From assembly GCA_000708835.1 (NCBI GenBank), contig DF237300.1, positions 872-64,871 of the forward strand: 64,000 bases of DNA. The letters run 5' to 3'. The stretch is from Klebsormidium nitens (taxonomy: Eukaryota > Streptophyta > Klebsormidiophyceae > Klebsormidiales > Klebsormidiaceae). The notes under the pieces were generated by a model that searched no databases, was not told the origin of the DNA, and saw nothing but the letters and a program-made list of their open reading frames with translations. Shown in pieces: positions 57,701-64,000 of this stretch. Every line of letters starts with the position of its first letter. Position 1 is the first letter of the stretch. The translations under genes and the position numbers were made by a program.

Positions 57701-60700
57701 AGCTTCTGCAGTGAAAGAGAGATTCAAACTATATTTCGCAGAAAGGGAGTCACCCAAGTACCCGCCGGTGCTTCCGTTCCCCCCCCAGGATGCAACAGCT
57801 GGGGCTGAAAAAGACGGGGTTAACAATCTTGCAACCGCGATATAAAGCTCGGGCCCGCCAAGAAGAATAGGGAGTGAGCTAAATACCGACTTTCGGATAC
57901 CCAGATACACACAGCACGGCAGTTCACGGCTACGCAGCGGGAGCAACAAGGGAAATGCGACGTAGAGATGTAATTGGGTTCACCACACATGTCTAGTCAT
58001 GAAGAGCTCTCCTCCTAGTACAAAATCTTCATGCTCGAGGCGCTGAGTCTACAGAATGACAAAGATGGGAAAATCAGCAAGGTCTGAAAAGAGCACTTTG
58101 GCAAGACATTGCACTGACGGCTATTGTACGACACGTAAAATATAACGTCTTTTTGCTTCGTCAGGGCACGTTCGTCAGGTTGTGTAATGTACAGCCTCTG
58201 AGGATCTCAAGTACCGCATACACCCACACACCCTGTGCAATCACGGCCAGCGCTAGATGTCGAATACGAGTCACTTGACCGAACTCTGATCCGATTCGCA
58301 AATCGGGTCTGTTTGCCATTCAAAACGTACAAGAAAGCTCTTGGTGAGGAGGTGACATTCGCCCCACCGCCAGAATGGTCTGGCCAGGCAATCAGAGTAC
58401 CAGATCTCCTCATGTCACAAATTTTGACATGCCACATCAGCAGAAGAGGGGTCGCATACTGAGAGATAATCAGCCACCTGCTCTTGTAAAAATGGATGCC
58501 CCGCGGGCAACAATCACTTGACAACGACGTCGTCCGAAGGCAACATTTCTAAAATGGGCGAGCCCAAGAATGCTCGTCATAGAAGTGTTGAGCTTCTTCT
58601 CCTCGTTGCTTGGAAGTTCCTCACAGCAATGTTTCGACCGAAGCTACCAACAAAAGCGATAGGGGCGCCTGTGTGCAAAATCCGTCGTTTGCACGACGAG
58701 GATCACACAACAGCTGAGTAAAGATCTTGCAATCTGTGAGCAGGTTACCCAAAAGTGCCGTCTAAGACGATGTGGGATCGCTATGTGCAACTTAGGAGCC
58801 TGCTTGAAAAAAATGATCGACCTTGGCACGGATGGTATGCACGAGGGGCAATTGAAACTGATCGTACGACTTCGGGATTCCTTATTCAGAAGACCAGGGG
58901 TCCCTTGAGAAGACTACGTTAACAGTCAGTGGAAGGCTCTGCTAGGCAAAGGCCTTGCACCGAAGTCCGAGATCGAGTTCAACAGTCGTGCACGAATCAA
59001 AAGATGGACAGAACAACTTCCAACCTGAGTTCAATGGCGGGAAAACGCAAGTTGACAATCCTTCGTATGGTCGACTGATCACCTCACGGAATCAGTTTTG
59101 TGGATGCGATTTGTCGGAGAAAGTTGCCTGGTTGGCGGCTATGGACGCGTCTAAGTTATCAGGTGCAAGCGCTAAGGAAGTAACGATTAACTCAGCGTCG
59201 AAACGAGTTCCTCCGCATTGGGTCGATGTCTCAAGGCTCACGTCCCGCTCCAAACCTGGGTGGGGAAGCCAGGATTTGCAGCATCACTGCCAAAGATGAG
59301 TGATAGTAGACATAGCCCCACGCTAAACTTCCCTTTTCGCATAGGTCCCTTCCCTCCAACGAATCATAGAACGGGCGAGCTGCGCATACATTCGTCAACG
59401 GGACATACCGAGCAAGTACCTGAGTTGAATCTCAGTAGGTTCGATCGTGCAATTTCAATTTCAAGACTGCTCTACCAGATGTTTCGCTGCAAACGATAGT
59501 GCAATCTGGGGCTCAATTGAAAATGACGCATCGAAGGGAGTCTTGAGTGTCATCAACGAGTGAGACAACATAAAAGAGCCAATTCACGGACGTGACAACG
59601 CGCAACTTCGAAGTTGGCGAAGCAGAGGCTCGTCGGAATCAGACATAGAAGATTTGAAGCAGGGGCGTTTACGAACAGGCGTTCGTGGCATTCAGTTTGA
59701 AGCTCGGAGAAACCTGTTGAGCTTATCAAGTCACCCATGTCTAAGCGTCTTCTTCGCCACAAACAGTCTGCAAGGCAATCCTAGTGAATGCAAGATTTAT
59801 CAGCGTGCATAACTTCGATACAGTCAGGCAATGAAATCCAGATCATTATAACCTCTGCCATTTGAAACAACGTCACCCTTGTACTCTCTGCACCAGATAC
59901 ACTGCTAAACAGAAACAGGGCAGCCAATGATTGCCGAAAAGAAAGCACATGTGGGCCACGAACGCGCTGATTTGCAATCAGCACTTGTAAGACCTTTCTT
60001 CCCGACCCTTTCCCCAAACTCATAGTGGTGCCGAAAACAGCCCCCACGGATAATCGTCCCGGCCACGTTGTTCAGCTGATCGGCCGGGCTATTGAGCTAA
60101 CAAGCATACGTAGAGCACGGAAGCATTGCATCAATCTGTTTAAAGTATTGCTACTAGCCAAGCAGGAGCTCTCACGAGTAGCGCTCGATAGCACCACAGA
60201 CAAGGGCCCAAACCCAAGTCGTTGAGAAGGGCCCAAACCCAAGTCGTTGAGCTGTTCATCCATTCTGACGGACGGCCATACGAAAGCATGCTGGTTGAAG
60301 ATAAAACAAGGAAGCGTTCGCACAGTAGAACAAAGGCAATTTCTCGAAAGTGAAAGTGTTATCCATTCAAAGTCCGGAAAATGATAGAAAATCGCAGGAA
60401 GAGACTTGTTTTTCAACCGGATGCTCTGTCTCTGACGAGACTGGACGACTGCGGAGGCAATGAGGGAGTTTGCAAAGGTGGAAAATTGTAAGGGGATTGT
60501 GCAGGCTATGCGCACCAAGAGTCTACTTCTAGGCGTGGCTTCACTCCATAGCCGGAAAAGCATGGGTTTTTCCCAAGAGGTTTTTGATCATAGCCACTAT
60601 GATAACCAGAAACATAAACAAAAGGGACGACAAAGAAAGTGCGCAGGCCGAGAGCAAACGCCAGGTTTATTCGTTAACAAGCACTATCCCCAACAAACGA

Positions 60701-63700
60701 CGTTTTGTTCACAGGGAACGTCGCCCTGAGCCAGATCTCGACTAGGTAGCGAAAAGGCCAGAGCCACTCTCAACAGATCTAAAAAGCGAGCGGGAATCGC
60801 AAGAGAGTCATACTTGTCGAGAGCTCAAAACAAAGTCGAATGTTGCTCGCTCGTTTTTTTGGACGACTCTTATTGGCGCAACGCCGCTGCTTTGAGCCGG
60901 GCATCCAAGCGCCCGAGGAGGTTGGCTTTCGAGAAGACTTATCGGACGAGTTGGTTTCGGTGCAAGGATCGTAGCATACGGAATTCTCGAAAAGCTTTGA
61001 AGGAGCAAACGAAGGACAGGGTACGGAGGGCAGAGAGATAACAAGCGACGCTAAAATATGATTACGGCAACGTTGCACCAGAACTGTAGGGCAAGGAGTC
61101 CCTGTGAGCTTCCCTCCACACGGTCCAGTCGGGTAAGTCGGAGCGCGGCATTGGGCAGTCGGAGGAGGCTCTGGTATCGGATTTCGAATTCGTTTAGTTA
61201 ACACTTATGGAAAAGCTTGAGGTAACACTTCTGGAAAGCTTGAGGTCATCGGCAAGAAGATGGTCTCTGGCTCCATAACAAGCAAGCCTGATGTCCCCAC
61301 GGACTAGAAGTGGGAAGGTCTCTGCTGCTAAAATCATGGCCACAGTGTCTAACGACTCAAATTATCCAAAAGGACGGTATAAACGATTTTAAAGATAAGT
61401 ACCGTGCAGAGGAGCGGCGAAAATGACGCCGTCGACTTTGCCGTCGACTTTTGTGTTAACAGGATGCGCAGTCCCCGCCTTCAAAGCGTCTCGACACAGG
61501 TGACCGCACAAACACCTCAGATTGAACGTTGGAGAAGTTCAACAGGAACGGTTCGTTCCTGGATATTCTAGGCGGTGCCTAGCAGATTATGAAAGCTATC
61601 AAAATCACCAGGAATTGGAGTGGAACTGCCCCGTTCTACAACAGCATCGTATGGACAGAACAGGTCCCCATTTCGAAAAAATGAGGATCTCTTGTGTCCT
61701 GAATCATGGCTTATGAGATCGACAGCAGAAGACTCAAAGTCGCAGCCCCAAAACAGGTGGGTGGGGCAGTCCGTAAGCCCTGACCGGAAATGAAGAGGCA
61801 GATGCATGTGACTGGCATCACTTCTGAAAGACGGGAAACTGCGGCGGAGCTCAGGCGCCAGCCAATTGTTCCAGAAGAGCAGAAATGAAAACAAGAAGGT
61901 CCAAGCATTAAGCAAGAAAGAGGACGACACTTCGGTCTGATGTTTTGCGAAGAAGAGCCGCAAGAAAGCCATGGGGTAAGGCTTCAGCAAAAAAGGTTTT
62001 CAACTATCTGTTTCCCAAGAAAGGAAGATCAAGTCATCAAAATAAAAGACTGACGACGCGTTTGGGCTTCGGGCACGTGCTGCCTGCTGACGTTGCAGTT
62101 TGACCAGACTACTGGCAATAGGCACGTGTTAGTGCCAAGCAAGGTAATACTGTTATATTTTTCGAGACAAAAGGATTCTACTTGGCTCGTGTGTTGCAGA
62201 GGAGCAACTTTCTTTTCTTGGCTCACATATCTCATAGCAATACTCCTCTTAAATTTCAGCAAAAAGAGGTGGAGAATTAATCATGGCCGAGGGCGGGATG
62301 TGAGATTAGAAAGGCCGGTTTGCACAGCCTTGAAAGGATTTATCAAGTCGAGTGCAGAAATGAACCTCCTAGGAGTTTCTAGGATTTCGCAAGTAGTCTA
62401 CAGATTGAGCTGCTAGACACCGACATGGACATAGAGGCCTCAGTTGCCTGTCCACAACCGGATACCAGATCTTTCCGGGGCCTAGAGAGTTGCAGTAACT
62501 CGAATCGAGAACAAACTCTCAGCGAGCAAGCCCGCTCTTTCTAGTAAGCACGGGGAGTAAGCCCTCTCTGACGCAAGAATTCAAACATCACGACTGACCA
62601 TCCGCCATAAGGTTAGCCGCAGTTGGCAGTGAAAGGTGAAACACGAACGCACCCACAGGACCCCAGCAAAAGGGACAAGAAGCAAATTTGATCCTTGGTC
62701 AGGACAAAACGTCGTACTCAGAAGAAAGCTTTTACCAAGAAGCAAAGCAAAAGAACTTTCATTCTACAGAAGGGAGGGCGCTCACCAACCCCAGAACGAC
62801 CAGTCGGGCCACACGAGGTCGTAGTGCCGGTCCGAACCAACGTAGTTGAACAGCGCCGGGGGTGACGTCACGTTGACGTTGTAGTCCGCGCGCACGATTT
62901 GGGGGTCGTCGCAGCAAAACACCATGGCGTCCACGTCAGGGACCTGTGGACGGAGGATGGACTTGCGGTGAGAAGAGCTAGATTCCATCTCAGATTGGAA
63001 AATGAGATTCAAAACCATGATTTCAGAACCTTGATATGGCTGAGGGGTGATGCCGCTAGGGCGTGAAGAACTCTGGTCTGGGGGGTGATTGTGGCAGCAT
63101 CAAGTGGCCTGCTGCGTCAAGGGCCTGGGAAAGAGAGTTGGAGTGTGGTTGGGGGCGAAGAGAGACTCGGGTTCGGGGGATTTCGTTGCAGCGGAATGGA
63201 ACGGCCTTTTGCGTCAAGGCCTCACTGGTGATCATGGATTGGGTGAGGAGTGGAGATGCGGGAGGGGTGTGGGAATCTCTTTTCAAACAGTGAGCGCAGA
63301 GCTCCCATCGCCACATCACTGGTCAATTGGTGCAGTCCCTATCTGGGGCAGCCACCATTGTCGCGGGGCCCGAGTTTCTGATGAGCCACCCGTTCGCAAC
63401 AGGCGAAGCCAGGTACTTCACCTGAGATGCACAAGGTTCGTAAGGTCCGCAAATGCTAACTCATCTTTTCCATGTAGTGCAACTTTTGATTACGTCTATG
63501 GTGTGTAAAGAAGGGGTGGAATGGAGACCCCGAAGAAGGCTGCTCATGTTCTGGGTCACCCCTTGCAAGCATCAAAGCGGCTACAGGAGAAAGGTCGTGC
63601 AGCCGATTCTCCGATATCAGCGCATTCGTCTCCTGATTTCGACTGACGGTTCGAACAAACGACGAACAGTTCACTAGAGAAGCAGAATGAGAGATACGCG

Positions 63701-63855
63701 GCTCACATGATCCGGGTAGCGCCGCACAAGCATCATGAGCGACCACATGAAGAAGGTCATGCGCCGGTAGTAACACCCACGGAACCACTCAAACGAAAGT
63801 TCGCCCTTGATGATCTGCAGGGAGGCGTAGAACTTGAAGCACTGTCGATGCGAAT
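54748..63855 (-). CDS. CAP10 / GT90-family glycosyltransferase (O-glucosyl/xylosyltransferase-like), 5' end outside window
   Basis: Minus-strand exons, in transcript order: 63855-63707 (start uncertain), 62943-62786, 57553-57290, 56563-56456, 55931-55826 and 55005-54748 (stop at 54750-54748). All visible junctions are GT-AG with matching phase. Family landmarks in order: FFMWSLMMLVRRYPDH joined to VPDVDAMVFCCDD; PPALFNYVG and DLVWPDWSFWGW; then WEDRVPRAFWKGNVDTGRG; then NQCTHK joined to YRMYVEGNTWSCSLKYILAC; then SRGLIPGTHYLPV; then IGMSRIYDYMLFMLKAYASK. This is the catalytic core of plant DUF821/CAP10 proteins, which act in the ER or Golgi. The donor sugar cannot be told from sequence, and no KDEL-type tail is present. 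The N-terminal exons, with any membrane anchor, lie beyond 64000. The 5.2-kb intron between 57554 and 62785 contains no gene I can support. Confidence 0.9.
57640..57810 (-). repeat. Two decayed copies of the GT90 exon starting at 57553
   Basis: Reading the minus strand, the true exon begins CTCCAG, then GCCCCAACTACGGATTCC. A copy begins at 57681 (ATCCAG, then GCCCCAACCGCGGATTCC) and another at 57804 (TTTCAG, then CCCCAGCTGTTGCATCC, followed later by ACTTGGGTGACTCC like the exon's ACTTGGGGGAGTCC). Spacings are 128 and 123 bp. Both keep an AG acceptor but have lost the coding frame. Confidence 0.85.
60203..60251. repeat. 25-bp direct tandem duplication
   Basis: Two adjacent copies of a unit beginning AGGGCCCAAACCCAAGTCG (60203 and 60228) lie inside the large GT90 intron. 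The copies are identical over 24 bases, so the duplication is recent. No coding role is implied. Confidence 0.9.
61200..61246. repeat. Imperfect 23-24-bp tandem duplication
   Basis: Two adjacent copies of AACACTT.TGGAAAGCTTGAGGT lie in the large GT90 intron, differing by one substitution and one A. This is another short local duplication without its own function. Confidence 0.85.
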
Positions 63856-64000
63856 CTGATCTCAAGTCGGTGGTAAGAGCTTGGTTGAACCAGAACGCAG
63901 TCCTGGTTTGCGCGGGATGAGTGATACCTTGTTCCTAGAAGTTCAGAGCATGCGAGGTGAGAAGCATGAGACAGATGTTTGAAGGGGTAGCTCTACATCT
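63856..64000. other. Window end within the GT90 gene
   Basis: This is probably intron or further 5' exon of the GT90 gene on the minus strand. The AG at 63857-63856 (ATCAG) was chosen as acceptor because it gives an open frame, but the family alignment here is weak. Other AGs at about 63819 (CTGCAG) or 63926 could be the real ones. Confidence 0.35.

Larger units (their letters stand above)
57812..62780. other. Large GT90 intron, mostly featureless
   Basis: This is the rest of the 5.2-kb intron. It contains short tandem duplications (listed separately) and three weak similarities to the end of the GT90 exon at 62786, near 58350-58400, 61105-61150 and 61735-61790. No nested gene with coding character or paired splice sites was found on either strand. 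Confidence 0.4.

Overview
This is a nuclear genomic window from an intron-rich eukaryote. A green alga of the streptophyte lineage, Klebsormidium-like, fits best, but that is an inference. The supporting points are a plant-type TFIIF-alpha with an N-terminal Cys-rich module, a CAP10/GT90 glycosyltransferase, a secreted multi-Kazal protein, a short oxysterol-binding-related protein, moderate GC content and consistent GT-AG introns. I see no bacterial operon, phage, CRISPR or rRNA. All gene models were built by hand from splice sites, frame and phase, so exon edges are predictions.

Layout: (1) 850-4225 (+) hypothetical five-exon gene. (2) 5835-9815 (-) large disordered two-exon protein. (3) 11322-21204 (+) oxysterol-binding-protein-related lipid-transfer protein, 11 exons. 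(4) 23284-29233 (+) membrane protein, 8 exons. (5) 30810-37672 (+) TFIIF-alpha (RAP74), 8 exons. (6) 39248-40532 (-) CENP-V/GFA-like zinc protein, 3 exons. (7) 42060-48273 (-) secreted protein with a pacifastin/VWC-like module and four Kazal domains, 9 exons. (8) 49590-53599 (+) GT17-type N-acetylglucosaminyltransferase, 4 exons. (9) 54748-63855 (-) CAP10/GT90 glycosyltransferase, six exons seen, 5' end outside the window. Genes 8 and 9 converge and are both predicted secretory-pathway glycosyltransferases. The rest have no obvious joint pathway.

The most striking property is a recurring architecture. In four unrelated genes (3, 5, 7 and 9) an exon boundary is present as a short tandem array. 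The units are about 105-215 bp and each holds one splice junction with its flanking intron and exon. One copy is intact and used; the others sit in the adjacent intron at various stages of decay. At one place, Kazal-gene exon 4, two intact copies remain. They are both 61 nt, share the same phase and lie 36 bp apart, which predicts mutually exclusive splicing. Arrays of this kind may enlarge introns and supply new alternative exons. The window also holds two MITE-like elements: one at 21903-22219 with 28-bp inverted ends next to TA, and one at 52088-52272 inside a GT17 intron with 38-bp inverted ends and a 9-bp target-site duplication.
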